64,000 bases of DNA from Croceibacterium_B sp963811255 (GTDB lineage Bacteria; Pseudomonadota; Alphaproteobacteria; Sphingomonadales; Sphingomonadaceae), in assembly GCA_963811255.1 (NCBI GenBank), contig CAWEQI010000003.1:62001-126000 (forward strand). Reading direction: 5' to 3'. Shown piece by piece: positions 15,061 to 23,922 of the stretch. A program made the translations under genes and the position numbers. The first letter of the stretch is position 1. The number at the start of each line of letters is the position of its first letter. Under the pieces are notes generated by a model. It was given only the letters and a program-made list of their open reading frames with translations. It was not told where the DNA came from and made no database searches.

Positions 15061-16017
15061 ATGAATTTCAGGCGATGGCAGGCTTCGCGTGCGATCCTCG
15101 CGACGGTGGCGCTTGCCGGCGGAGTGCTCGCTGCCGCGGCGCCGGCTGCGGCGCAGAGCGACGATGCGCGACTGCGCAAGATCGAGTCCGAGATAAAGGC
15201 GCTGCAGCGCAAGGTGTTTCCGGGACCGGACGGGAAGTTCTTCGAACCCGAGGTGGATACCTCGAGCGCCGCCGCGCCGCCGGTCCAGCCGCAGCCGGTC
15301 GCCGCGCCGTCGACCAGCGCGCTGACCGACGTCCTGGCGCGGCTCGATTCGATCGAAGCGCAGCTCACCAAGCTCACCGCGCGCTCCGAAGTGACCGACA
15401 ACGCGCTGCAGCAGCTCGAGAAGCGCGTCGATGCGCTCGAGAGCCAGTCCGCCCCGGCTGCGCCCGTCGCTGCCGCGGGTTCCACTCCGGAGCAGCCGAC
15501 CGGGGCGATCCCCGTGCCGGACGAGCCTCGCCTCGCCGCCGGGCCGACCAAGGCCGCCAGCAAGGCTGGGAGCCCGAGTGCGGACCGGCTGGCCAGGGTC
15601 AAGGCGATCGTCAAGCCGCAGACCGACGATCCCGGCGACGACGAGTACAGCTATGGCTTCCGCCTGTGGCAGGCGGGCCTCTATCCGGAAGCCGAGCAGC
15701 AGCTGAAGCTGTTCGTCGACAAGTATCCCAACCATCCGGAGATCAGCTACGGCCGCAACCTGCTCGGCCGCGCCTATCTCGACGATGGGCAGCCGCGCGT
15801 CGCGGCCGGCTACTTCCTCGAGAACTACGAGAAGGACCCGAACGGCGCTCGCGCGCCCGACGGCCTGCTGTTCCTCGCCGAATCGATGCTGGCGATTAAG
15901 GACACCACCAAGGCCTGCCGGGCCCTCGCCGAGTTCAGCGACAAGTATCCGGCGCTGGCTACCGGGCGGCTGCAGGACCAGTATGACAAGGACCGCAAGC
16001 AAGCCGGTTGCAAATAA
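15061..16017 (+). CDS. cpoB: Tol-Pal system-associated periplasmic protein CpoB (YbgF)
   Basis: 318 aa. Signal peptide ending APAAAQ (about residue 31), a coiled coil with repeated Leu/Glu heptads (RLRKIESEIKALQRKV and LARLDSIEAQLTKLTARSEV), then C-terminal TPR repeats (YSYGFRLWQAGLYPEAEQQLKLF, ISYGRNLLGRAYLDDGQPRVAA, DGLLFLAESMLAIKDTTKACRAL). CpoB coordinates outer-membrane constriction by Tol-Pal with peptidoglycan synthesis. The other tol-pal genes are not next to it here. Its last codons overlap the start of tilS. Confidence 0.88.
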   Translation: MNFRRWQASRAILATVALAGGVLAAAAPAAAQSDDARLRKIESEIKALQRKVFPGPDGKFFEPEVDTSSAAAPPVQPQPVAAPSTSALTDVLARLDSIEAQLTKLTARSEVTDNALQQLEKRVDALESQSAPAAPVAAAGSTPEQPTGAIPVPDEPRLAAGPTKAASKAGSPSADRLARVKAIVKPQTDDPGDDEYSYGFRLWQAGLYPEAEQQLKLFVDKYPNHPEISYGRNLLGRAYLDDGQPRVAAGYFLENYEKDPNGARAPDGLLFLAESMLAIKDTTKACRALAEFSDKYPALATGRLQDQYDKDRKQAGCK

Positions 16018-16960
16018 GGCGGCAAGCGCCGTCGAAGCGAAGCGCTTCGCCGCCGAGCTGGAGCGGCTGTGGCCCGAGCGCGGCCGGTTGGGGCTGGCGG
16101 TCTCCGGCGGCCCCGACAGCCTGGCGCTGCTGCTGCTGGCGCAAGCGGCGACCCCCGGGCGCTTCGCGGTGGCGACGGTCAACCACGGCTTGCGCGCCGA
16201 GGCGGCCGCCGAATGCGCGATGGTCGAACGCGTTTGCGCGGAGCTGGATGTGCCTTGCGCGGTGCTCGCGGTCGCGACGGGCGCTGGCAACCTGCAAGCT
16301 GCGGCGCGCGATGCGCGCTATGCCGCGCTCGGCTCATGGGCGCGGCGCGAAGGACTGGCCGCGCTGATCACTGCGCACCACGCCGACGATCAGGCGGAAA
16401 CGCTGGTCATGCGGCTCAACCGGGCGAGCGGGCTGGCCGGCCTCGCCGGCGTGCGCTCCCGCGGCGTCGCTCCCGGCAGTGATCTGCCGCTGCTCCGTCC
16501 CCTGTTGGCCTGGCGCCGCGCTGAACTGGCGGCAATTGTCGAACGGGCCGGGCTCTCGCCGGCACAGGATCCGAGCAACGCGGATGAAACTTACGACCGC
16601 GTCCGCATCCGCAAGGTACTCGCCGCCGCCGATTGGCTCGACGTCGATGCCGTGGCGGCGAGCGCTGCCCACCTCGCTGATGCCGAGGATGCGATCGAGT
16701 GGATGGTCGAGCGCGACTGGGGCGAAAACATCGCGGTAGCCGATGGCGGCCTTCGCTACGAGCCCGGCGCTCCCCGGTTTGTAGCGCTTCGCGTCGTCGC
16801 CCGCATTATTGCCGGGTTCGGCGGCTCTCCGCGCGGGGCGGCGGTGGCGCGGCTGGTCGAGCAACTGCTGGCCGGCTCATCGGGCAACGTCGGCGGGGTC
16901 ATCGGCAGCGTCGAGGAAGGGGGCTGGCTGTTTCGCCCCGAGCCGCCGCGTCGGGCTTAG
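15983..16960 (+). CDS. tilS: tRNA(Ile)-lysidine synthase TilS
   Basis: 325 aa. Modifies the wobble cytidine of tRNA-Ile(CAU) to lysidine with ATP and lysine. The PP-loop LAVSGGPDSLALLLLA (SGGPDS at 41-46), VNHGLRAEAAAE, ARYAALGSW and ITAHHADDQAETLVMRLNRASGL are all typical of TilS, followed by RPLLAWRRAEL and DPSNADETYDRVRIRK. The start at 15983 overlaps cpoB by 35 bases; a TTG at about 16008 is an alternative. The C-terminal part is short compared with E. coli TilS, as in many alphaproteobacteria. The 3' end overlaps the convergent L,D-transpeptidase gene by four bases. Confidence 0.9.
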   Translation: MTRTASKPVANKAASAVEAKRFAAELERLWPERGRLGLAVSGGPDSLALLLLAQAATPGRFAVATVNHGLRAEAAAECAMVERVCAELDVPCAVLAVATGAGNLQAAARDARYAALGSWARREGLAALITAHHADDQAETLVMRLNRASGLAGLAGVRSRGVAPGSDLPLLRPLLAWRRAELAAIVERAGLSPAQDPSNADETYDRVRIRKVLAAADWLDVDAVAASAAHLADAEDAIEWMVERDWGENIAVADGGLRYEPGAPRFVALRVVARIIAGFGGSPRGAAVARLVEQLLAGSSGNVGGVIGSVEEGGWLFRPEPPRRA

Positions 16961-17646
16961 CTCTCGATCAGCGCGTCGCCCAGTCCGGCGCGCTTGCCGC
17001 GGGTGATGATCACTTCGTCGCCGGTATGGGCGATCGGATAGAGCTTCTTCATGAACCCGTTTGGCGCACCGATGCAGCCGTGGCTGGCCCAGCCGAGCTC
17101 GACCGCGTGGCCGCCGTGGATCGCCACCCCGTCCCATGTGAGCCGCAGCGTCCACGGCATCGGCGCGTCGCCGTATTTTTCCGAGACGTTGTGCCGCTCC
17201 TTGGTCAGAATCGGGAACTCGCCGAGCGGGGTCGGGTGCTCGTCGGTGCCGAGCAGCACCGCGGTCGCGCCGATCTCGTAGCCGTCGCGGAACACCGACA
17301 GCACGCGGGCGTCGAGGTCCACAGTGATCACCAGCGGCCCGGCGGGCACGTTCTTATCGTTCCAAAACCACTGGCTGTATTTAATCGGACCGTCGATCGG
17401 CAGGATGCGCTTGATGACGAACGGCTCATCGGGCTTCGGGTTCGGTTTTGGTGCTGAAACGGGTTGCGGCTTGGGCTTGGGCGCCGTCACCGATGCAGCG
17501 TCAGGCGTCAGCACCGGCTCGGCGGCGATCGTTCTGGCAGGCGGCGGAGCGATCGCTTCGAGCGCCTGGTCCGCGGCCACGGCCGAGCCGAACACCAGCA
17601 GCACGCCGAGCGTGCCTCCGCCGATCCATTTCACTGCGGGATCCAT
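16957..17646 (-). CDS. L,D-transpeptidase (YkuD domain)
   Basis: 229 aa. An N-terminal membrane anchor or signal (IGGGTLGVLLVFGSAVAA), a Pro/Lys-rich linker (PKPKPQPVSAPKPNPKP), then a YkuD catalytic domain. The domain includes GPLVITVDLDARVLSVFRDG, TPLGEFPILTKE and IHGGHAVELGWASHGCIGAPNGF; the catalytic Cys lies in SHGCI. Such enzymes make 3-3 crosslinks or attach proteins to peptidoglycan. The start at 17646 (MDPAVKWIGGG) is preferred over the upstream ATG because it places the hydrophobic segment near the N-terminus. Lies 90 bases downstream of the ppc-like gene on the same strand. Confidence 0.88.
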   Translation of the reverse strand: MDPAVKWIGGGTLGVLLVFGSAVAADQALEAIAPPPARTIAAEPVLTPDAASVTAPKPKPQPVSAPKPNPKPDEPFVIKRILPIDGPIKYSQWFWNDKNVPAGPLVITVDLDARVLSVFRDGYEIGATAVLLGTDEHPTPLGEFPILTKERHNVSEKYGDAPMPWTLRLTWDGVAIHGGHAVELGWASHGCIGAPNGFMKKLYPIAHTGDEVIITRGKRAGLGDALIES

Positions 17647-17736
17647 GACTTGGATAATGCCCGATTTACCGTGCGGTGCCACCCCCGGAATGGTTCCGCG
17701 TCCCGATGAGAGACGCGCGGCGGGCATGGGTTAACG

Positions 17737-20520
17737 TCAGCCGTGCGCGCCGAACAGGTTGGCGATGGCGGTGGAGATGCGCAGCGTCAGGGCATAGGCG
17801 CGCTCGATCGGGTCGATGTAGGTCCGCCGCAGTCCCTCGTAGCTCTCGTCGCCCCGCTCGGGATAGTCGGTCGGTTCGCTCAGATCGAAGTCGGTGATGC
17901 GCGGGAAGTCGGTCGGGAACGCGCGGCGCAGTTGCGCCAGGGCGTCGTCGATCCGCAAGGTGAAGACCATCTCCAGCACATCGTCGCGGCTGATGTCGTT
18001 GGCCCGGCTGAACGCGGGCACCGACACCGCCTTGAGGAACATGTGCTGCAACAGCGCCAGCCGCAGCGCGTTGAGCACGCCGATCACCTTGCGAGCCTCT
18101 TCGCGCTCCCCTTTCGGCGGCGCGCCGGGGATCAGCGCGAGCAGGCGGTCGAGCTTGAGCGCGTCGATCCGCAGCCGCGAGGAGAGCCGCCGGAACACGC
18201 CCACCCGATCGTCCTTGATCAGGTATTCGGCCAGCGCCTCGCAGGCGGCGGAAAGGTGAGTTTCGGCGCCGCGGTAGGGGCGGCTCGCCCAGAACGCCGA
18301 GTTGAACACCTCGCCATAAGCGGCGAGGGTCTTGACGCTCGCCAAAGCCTCGGCCGAGCGCACCAGCGCGACCAGTTGGCGCCCGCGCTCGCTTTCGGCA
18401 AGCAGCGCGGCAATGTCTTCGTAATTGCCCTCCGCGGCAGTGCCGAAGCCGGCGATCACGTTCACCGGGTAGCCGAGCTGCTGGAGGATTGCGTTATGCG
18501 GGATCGCGCGGATTTGCCGCAGCGTCATGTCGCGCTCGCCGGCAAGGTCGCTCTGCCGGCGCGAGACGCGGCTGCCGGTCGAATTGAGCAGGCCCAAGCC
18601 GAAGGCCAGCACGGCGCGCGAATAGGTCCGGCTTTCGAGGTTGGCGACCTGATAGTCGCGGATCGCGCGGTAGAAATCGAGGCTGAGGTCAGTGCGGCGG
18701 TAGAACGGGTCGGGCGGTGCGGCGAGATCGGCCTCGTTCGGGTGCAGCGCGGCGATGCGACTGAGCGTCGCCAGCGCCAGCTCGGGCGTGTCGAAGAACA
18801 GGTAGCCGTCGCCGCCCTGGAAGCTGACCTCCGGCTCCAGCCGAATGCCCGCGCGGGCAAAGCGCCGCCGCGCCCATGGGCTCAGCGCCCAGTCGAATCG
18901 CGCCTCCATCCCCGCCGGGTGCGCCCCGCGGCCCATGCTCTCGCCATGGGTGTTGAAGATCAGCGCGGCGACGTCGCTCAGCCCGTTCGCCGCCATGGCC
19001 TCGGCCATACGCCCCTGCAGCCGCTCGATCGCCAGGCTCGCCGGGATCTGCCCGACGAATCGGCCCGCGTCGGAAAAGCCGGTTTCGATCGCCACCCGGC
19101 CGCGGCGGCGGGCGTAGGCGCGGTATTCCTCTTCGGCGAGCAGCTCGTCGAGGAACCGCCCGCCGTGCTCGAGCGAGCGCTCGGTCTCGAACAGCGGCGA
19201 GACGTCGACCTTGTCCTCAATCCCGAACATGCGCGCGAAATAGAGCGCGGCGAGCACCGTCGCCGGCTGCTCGCATTCGGCGACGAGCATGCGGATCGGC
19301 GCGTCGGCATCCACATGGTGGAGGATCTGCGCCATCGCCAGGAACTGGCGGATCGCGGTGCTGCTCTCGATCGCCAGAGCGGCGAAGTTGGCGCGGTGCG
19401 GCTGCACCTCGGCGATCGCCCCGCGCAAGCTGACGATGGCGCCCTTGGTCGAGAGGTCGAGCTCGCCCTTGGGGTCGATCCGCCGGCGGATCGCGTTGTG
19501 GAGCTGTTTGGAGTTCACCCGGAAATGGATCCATCCCATCCCCAGCCCGTCAGCCCGCATCGCCGCGGCGAGCGTCTTGAGCCGGATCGCGCGTTCGCCG
19601 TCGGCGTCGCGCGCCTCGCTCTCCAGCTGCTCGACCAACGGCTGTAGCGACAGCAGCTTGTGGGGATGGTCTGTCGTTAGCCGGTTCGCGGCGGCCGAAA
19701 GCGCCGCCGGTTCGGACAGGTCGGCGGCGAAGTCGTCAGCCCGTTCGCGCGCGAACTCTGCATCCGCTCGCAAATCGCCGAGCAGCGGGTGCTGCGGATC
19801 GATTGCCTCGAGCGAGGCGACGTAGCGCGCCAGCCGCTCGGCCTTCTCGGCGAGACGGAAGCCAACCGAATCGTACCATTCGATATCGGTCCGCCCGTCC
19901 ATGTCGTAGCCGACCCAGGTGGCGAAGCGGAACGGCAGCGGCGCGAAAGTTTGCCAATCGTTCGGCCAGCGCGCCCGGGCGCTGCGCAGCAGCTCGGCGA
20001 CGATCGTATCGCGCGCGTCCTGCGCATGGGTGATCGCGCGCATCGCCCGCCGGTGCTCGAAGGCGAGGGTGATGGCCGGACGTTCGCCATCGGCGCCGCA
20101 GGCGACCGGCGCGATCTTGCCCTTCTGGCTTGCCGCTTCGGCCACAGCGTCGGCCTGCGCGGGCGCGAGCAGGAAGGTTGGATGGGCGGTGAACACCGCG
20201 TGCAGTTGCGGCGCTTCCCAGCGGTTGCGGAAAGAGTCGAAATCGCCGTTCTCGTCCGCCAGCTGCGCTTGCAGAGCTGCGAAATTCGCTGCCGGATCGA
20301 CCGGCGCGACGAACCCGCGCAGGTGCCGCGCGCGGCTGGCCAGCGCGTTGCGTTCGATGTCGGCGATCAGCGCGTCGCAATCGTCGAGCGTGAATTCGCC
20401 GCTCTCGATCTGCCGCGAGAGGTCGAGCGAAAGCTGGAAGACCGGATTGAAGAGCGGCGTTTCCTCGGTGCGCCCATGCAACGCCTGCAGACGGTCGAGC
20501 AGGGCGCCGACGGTCTTCAT
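17737..20520 (-). CDS. Divergent phosphoenolpyruvate carboxylase-like protein
   Basis: 927 aa, PEP carboxylase superfamily by overall layout: VFTAHPT near residue 112, WVGYDMDGRTD, VSPLFETERSLEHG, FNTHGESMGRGAHP, FQGGDGYLFF and a C-terminal TYIDPIERAYALTLR. It differs from classical PEPC at key motifs. FHGRGGxxGRGG is replaced by a shorter HGESMGRG, GGDRDGNP by GYDMDGRT and GYSDSAKDAG by GFSDAGRFVG, and the C-terminal NTG is missing. Homologues after eda in sphingomonads are usually called PEPC; activity is unproven here. The start ATG overlaps the eda stop (ATGA), so it is the last gene of the zwf-edd-glk-eda operon. Confidence 0.75.
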   Translation of the reverse strand: MKTVGALLDRLQALHGRTEETPLFNPVFQLSLDLSRQIESGEFTLDDCDALIADIERNALASRARHLRGFVAPVDPAANFAALQAQLADENGDFDSFRNRWEAPQLHAVFTAHPTFLLAPAQADAVAEAASQKGKIAPVACGADGERPAITLAFEHRRAMRAITHAQDARDTIVAELLRSARARWPNDWQTFAPLPFRFATWVGYDMDGRTDIEWYDSVGFRLAEKAERLARYVASLEAIDPQHPLLGDLRADAEFARERADDFAADLSEPAALSAAANRLTTDHPHKLLSLQPLVEQLESEARDADGERAIRLKTLAAAMRADGLGMGWIHFRVNSKQLHNAIRRRIDPKGELDLSTKGAIVSLRGAIAEVQPHRANFAALAIESSTAIRQFLAMAQILHHVDADAPIRMLVAECEQPATVLAALYFARMFGIEDKVDVSPLFETERSLEHGGRFLDELLAEEEYRAYARRRGRVAIETGFSDAGRFVGQIPASLAIERLQGRMAEAMAANGLSDVAALIFNTHGESMGRGAHPAGMEARFDWALSPWARRRFARAGIRLEPEVSFQGGDGYLFFDTPELALATLSRIAALHPNEADLAAPPDPFYRRTDLSLDFYRAIRDYQVANLESRTYSRAVLAFGLGLLNSTGSRVSRRQSDLAGERDMTLRQIRAIPHNAILQQLGYPVNVIAGFGTAAEGNYEDIAALLAESERGRQLVALVRSAEALASVKTLAAYGEVFNSAFWASRPYRGAETHLSAACEALAEYLIKDDRVGVFRRLSSRLRIDALKLDRLLALIPGAPPKGEREEARKVIGVLNALRLALLQHMFLKAVSVPAFSRANDISRDDVLEMVFTLRIDDALAQLRRAFPTDFPRITDFDLSEPTDYPERGDESYEGLRRTYIDPIERAYALTLRISTAIANLFGAHG

Positions 20521-21134
20521 CCGGCTCCCAATCGGCTCGCCCGCCGCGCCGCCTCCGCGACCGCAGCGTAGTCCGGTGGTCCCTTGCCGGTCACCCAACT
20601 GCCGCCAACGCACAGCACGGACTCGAGCGCGAGCCACTCGGGCGCGGTGTCTTCGGTGATCCCACCGGTGGGGCAGAACCGCACCTCCCCGAACACCGCA
20701 GCCATCGCCTTGAGCGCCGGCATTCCCCCGGCGGCCATCGCCGGGAAGAACTTGAACCGAGTCAGCCCGAGGTCGAGCCCGCGCATGATCTCGCTCGCCG
20801 TCGCCACGCCGGGCAGGTACGGCACGCCGCTGGCTATCGCCGAACGGCCGAGGTTGTCGGTCAGGCCGGGCGAGACGATGAATTCGGCTCCGGCGTCGAC
20901 CGCCGCGTCGAGCTGCTTCTTGTTGGTCACCGTCCCGGCGCCGACGATCGCGTCCTCGACGGTCTTCATCTCCCGGATCACGTCGAGCGCCGCCGGGGTG
21001 CGCAACGTGACCTCGAGCACCCGGAGCCCGCCCGAAACCAGCGCCTCGGCCAGCGGCCGCGCTTGCCTGGCGTCGTCGACCACCAGCACCGGGATCACCG
21101 GGCCAATGCGCATGATGGCTTCGATGGCGCTCAT
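20517..21134 (-). CDS. eda: 2-keto-3-deoxy-6-phosphogluconate aldolase
   Basis: 205 aa class I aldolase; splits KDPG into pyruvate and glyceraldehyde 3-phosphate, the last step of the Entner-Doudoroff pathway. Motifs: PVIPVLVVDD, LRVLEVTLRTPAALD (catalytic Glu), VGAGTVTN, FIVSPGLTDN, LTRFKFFPAMAAGG (Schiff-base Lys) and FCPTGGITEDTAPEWLAL. Length and motifs are complete. The start overlaps the glk stop by ATGA and the stop overlaps the next gene, so translational coupling is expected. Confidence 0.95.
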   Translation of the reverse strand: MSAIEAIMRIGPVIPVLVVDDARQARPLAEALVSGGLRVLEVTLRTPAALDVIREMKTVEDAIVGAGTVTNKKQLDAAVDAGAEFIVSPGLTDNLGRSAIASGVPYLPGVATASEIMRGLDLGLTRFKFFPAMAAGGMPALKAMAAVFGEVRFCPTGGITEDTAPEWLALESVLCVGGSWVTGKGPPDYAAVAEAARRASRLGAG

Positions 21135-22099
21135 CGGCAGTGCTCATTGGCGAAAGCGGCCGCGGCGCCGTAAAGCCCCGGCTGCGGGTGAACGATCATC
21201 TTCACCGGAATGCCGGCCATCATTTCGCTGTAGCGCCCCTTGAAGCGGAATCGTTCCCCGAAGGCGGATTTCGGCAGCAGCTCGCGCAGCCGCAGGCCCA
21301 GACCGCCCGCGAGCACCACGCCGCCCGCTCCATGGGCCAGCGCATAGTCGCCGCACACACTGCCGAAAGAGGCGCAGAAGCGATCGACGGCGGCCGCCGC
21401 CAGACTGTCCTCGCGGGCGATCCCGCGCTGCCAGATGATCTTGTCTTCGATCGGCTCGAGCGGCCGCTTTTCGAGCGCCGCCAGCGCCCGATAGATCACG
21501 CAGATCCCCGGGCCCGAATTGACCCGCTCGGTCGAAACCCGGCGATGCTCCTTCCTCAATCCGGCAAGAATGCCGTCGTCGATGGCGTCGAGCGGAGCGA
21601 AGTCGATGTGGCCGCCTTCGGTCGATTGCACGTGATAACCGCCCGGATAGCGGTGGAAATGCGCGACGCCCAGGCCCGTGCCGGGGCCGATCACGCTTAC
21701 GGTACCTTGCTCGGGGAGCGGCTTGTCGACCCCCGCTATATGGACCAGTTCAGCATCGGGCGTGCGCGCGACCGCATGGGCGACGGCGCCGAAGTCGTTG
21801 ATCAGGGTGACAGCGTCGAGCCCGAGCTGCTCGTCGATTGCGTCGGTGCGGAAGATCCAGCTGTTGTTGGTCATGCGGATCGTTTCGCCGGTGATCGGCG
21901 CGGCGATCGCAATCGAGGCGGCGCGCGGCAGCGGTTCGCCGGCGATCCGCTCGAATTCCTCCCACGCGGTCTGCAGGCTGGCGTAGTCGCTGGTCTTGAG
22001 CGTCACCGGCTCGCCCAGCGAGATGGTCCCGTCGGTGACCTTCGCCCGGGCGAAACGGGCGTGGGTCCCGCCGACGTCGAGCGCGACCAGCTCTGTCAC
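21131..22099 (-). CDS. glk: Glucokinase (GTG start)
   Basis: 322 aa bacterial glucokinase of the Glk (Pfam Glucokinase) family; phosphorylates glucose with ATP at the entry of the Entner-Doudoroff route. Motifs: ELVALDVGGTHARFA (phosphate binding), WIFRTDAID, LINDFGAVAHAV (catalytic Asp in NDF), VIGPGTGLGVAHF and QSTEGGHIDFAPL. The start is the GTG at 22099, four bases overlapping the edd stop (GTGA); no ATG gives a complete N-terminus. The stop overlaps the eda start. All members of this operon are joined in this way. Confidence 0.93.
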   Translation of the reverse strand: MTELVALDVGGTHARFARAKVTDGTISLGEPVTLKTSDYASLQTAWEEFERIAGEPLPRAASIAIAAPITGETIRMTNNSWIFRTDAIDEQLGLDAVTLINDFGAVAHAVARTPDAELVHIAGVDKPLPEQGTVSVIGPGTGLGVAHFHRYPGGYHVQSTEGGHIDFAPLDAIDDGILAGLRKEHRRVSTERVNSGPGICVIYRALAALEKRPLEPIEDKIIWQRGIAREDSLAAAAVDRFCASFGSVCGDYALAHGAGGVVLAGGLGLRLRELLPKSAFGERFRFKGRYSEMMAGIPVKMIVHPQPGLYGAAAAFANEHCR

Positions 22100-23922
22100 A
22101 GCCCGCCCTCCGCCAGCATCGCCGAGGCGCCGCGTTCGGCCTCGTCCGCGCCCGAGCGGAACAGCGCGAACAGCTCGCGCCCGGTGCCGTGTTCGAGTTC
22201 GCGCATCGGTGTCGGCTCGCGATTGGTCAGATCGGCGGTGGTCGAGAGCGTGCCGTCCACTGCCGAGACGCGGACCACATCGCCGTCTTGCAGCAGCGCC
22301 AGCGGGCCCCACACACCGTCCTTTTCGAGCGCCTCGGGGCTGACGTGGATCGCCGAAGGGACCTTGCCGCTGGCGCCCGACATGCGCCCGTCGGTCACCA
22401 GCGCGACCTTGTAGCCGCGGTCCTGCACCACGCCGAGAACAGGGGTCAGCTTGTGCAGCTCGGGCATGCCGTTGGCGCGCGGCCCCTGAAAGCGCACGAC
22501 CACCACCACATCGCGGTCGAGCTCGCCGGCGGCGAACGCCTGCGCGACGGCGGCCTGCGTTTCGAACACCCGGCACGGCGCCTCGATCGTCCAGCGCGCG
22601 GGGTCGACCGCGCTGGTCTTGAAGCACGCCCGGCCGAGATTGCCGGACAGGAGGCGCATGCCGCCGTCGGGCTGGAACGGCTTTTCGCATGGGCGCAGGA
22701 CGGTCTCGTCGCCGCTCGGGCCGGGGTCGCGCCAGCGAAGATCGTCGCGGTCGAGCCACGGCTCCTCGGCGTAGGCCGACAGGTCCCCGCCCGCCACGGT
22801 CATGATGTCGTGGTGGACCAAGCCGGCGTCGAGCAGCTGGCGAATGACGAACGGCATCCCGCCCGCCTCGCGGAAGTGGTTCACGTCCTGAGCGCCGTTG
22901 GGATAGACGTGCGCGAGCAGCGGCACGCAATGGCTCAGCTCGGCCATGTCGTCCCAGTCGATGCGGATTCCCGCCGCGCGAGCGAATGCCGGGATGTGTA
23001 TCGCGTGGTTGGTCGAACCGCCCGTCGCCATCAGGCCGACGGTGGCGTTGACCACCGCCTTCTCGTCGACGCACTGGGCCAGCGGGCGGTAGTCGTTGCC
23101 GTCGCGGGTGATCTGGGCGAGGCGATGCACCGCCGCCCGGCTCAGCGCCTGGCGCAGCGGCGTGCCGGGGTTCTCGAATACCGAGCCGGGCATGACCAGG
23201 CCCATTAGCTCGATCATCATCTGGTTCGAATTGGCGGTGCCGTAAAAGGTGCAGGTGCCCGGCGCATGGTAGCTCGCGCTTTCGCTCGCCAACAACTCGG
23301 CGCGCGTCGCCTTGCCCTCGGCATAGAGCTGGCGGACGCGCTGCTTCTCCTTGTTGCCGATCCCGCTCGGCATCGGCCCACTGGGCACGAACATTGCCGG
23401 CAGGTGACCGAACCGCAAGGCTCCGATCAGCAGCCCCGGCACGATCTTGTCGCAAATGCCGAGCAGAGCGACACTGTCGTACATTGAATGGCTGAGCCCC
23501 ACCGCGGTGGCCATCGCGATCACGTCTCGGCTGAACAGGCTCAGCTCCATGCCGTCGGTGCCCTGGGTCACCCCGTCGCACATCGCCGGGGTGGCCCCGG
23601 CGACCTGCGCAGTGGCACCGACCTCGCGCGCCCACAGCTTCATCTGCGGCGGGTAGGCGCCGTAGGGCTGGTGGGCGGAAATAGTGTCGTTGTACGCCGA
23701 AACGATGCCGATGTTCGGCCCCGCTTCGGTCATAATCGAAGCCTTGTCCTCGCCCATCGCCGCGAATCCGTGGGCGAGGTTGGAACACGGCATGGCGGTG
23801 TTGCGGTCGGCGTGCAGTTCGCCCTCACGGTCCATCAACTCGAGGTACCGCTTGCGGGTGGCCGCCGAGCGCTCGACGATCCGCTTGGTCACCCGGGCGA
23901 CGGTGGGATGGAGATCACTCAT
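22096..23922 (-). CDS. edd: 6-phosphogluconate dehydratase
   Basis: 608 aa IlvD/Edd dehydratase; converts 6-phosphogluconate to KDPG using a [4Fe-4S] cluster. Cluster cysteines are visible in AMPCSNLAHG, GICDKIVPGLL and APGTCTFYGTANSNQMM; further typical segments are GLMATGGSTNHAIHIPA, VVRFQGPRANGMPELHKL and TDGRMSGASGKVPSAIHVSPEA. Full length. The start overlaps the zwf end by eight bases. Confidence 0.95.
   Translation of the reverse strand: MSDLHPTVARVTKRIVERSAATRKRYLELMDREGELHADRNTAMPCSNLAHGFAAMGEDKASIMTEAGPNIGIVSAYNDTISAHQPYGAYPPQMKLWAREVGATAQVAGATPAMCDGVTQGTDGMELSLFSRDVIAMATAVGLSHSMYDSVALLGICDKIVPGLLIGALRFGHLPAMFVPSGPMPSGIGNKEKQRVRQLYAEGKATRAELLASESASYHAPGTCTFYGTANSNQMMIELMGLVMPGSVFENPGTPLRQALSRAAVHRLAQITRDGNDYRPLAQCVDEKAVVNATVGLMATGGSTNHAIHIPAFARAAGIRIDWDDMAELSHCVPLLAHVYPNGAQDVNHFREAGGMPFVIRQLLDAGLVHHDIMTVAGGDLSAYAEEPWLDRDDLRWRDPGPSGDETVLRPCEKPFQPDGGMRLLSGNLGRACFKTSAVDPARWTIEAPCRVFETQAAVAQAFAAGELDRDVVVVVRFQGPRANGMPELHKLTPVLGVVQDRGYKVALVTDGRMSGASGKVPSAIHVSPEALEKDGVWGPLALLQDGDVVRVSAVDGTLSTTADLTNREPTPMRELEHGTGRELFALFRSGADEAERGASAMLAEGGL

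Noticed and set aside
17743..19647. Long plus-strand frame opposite the PEP carboxylase-like gene
   Set aside because: Antisense shadow without recognisable domain or ribosome binding site.
22100..23788. The glk frame stays open upstream into edd, giving an 885-codon reading
   Set aside because: The upstream part is an Arg-rich out-of-frame reading of edd; glk starts at the GTG at 22099, overlapping the edd stop.
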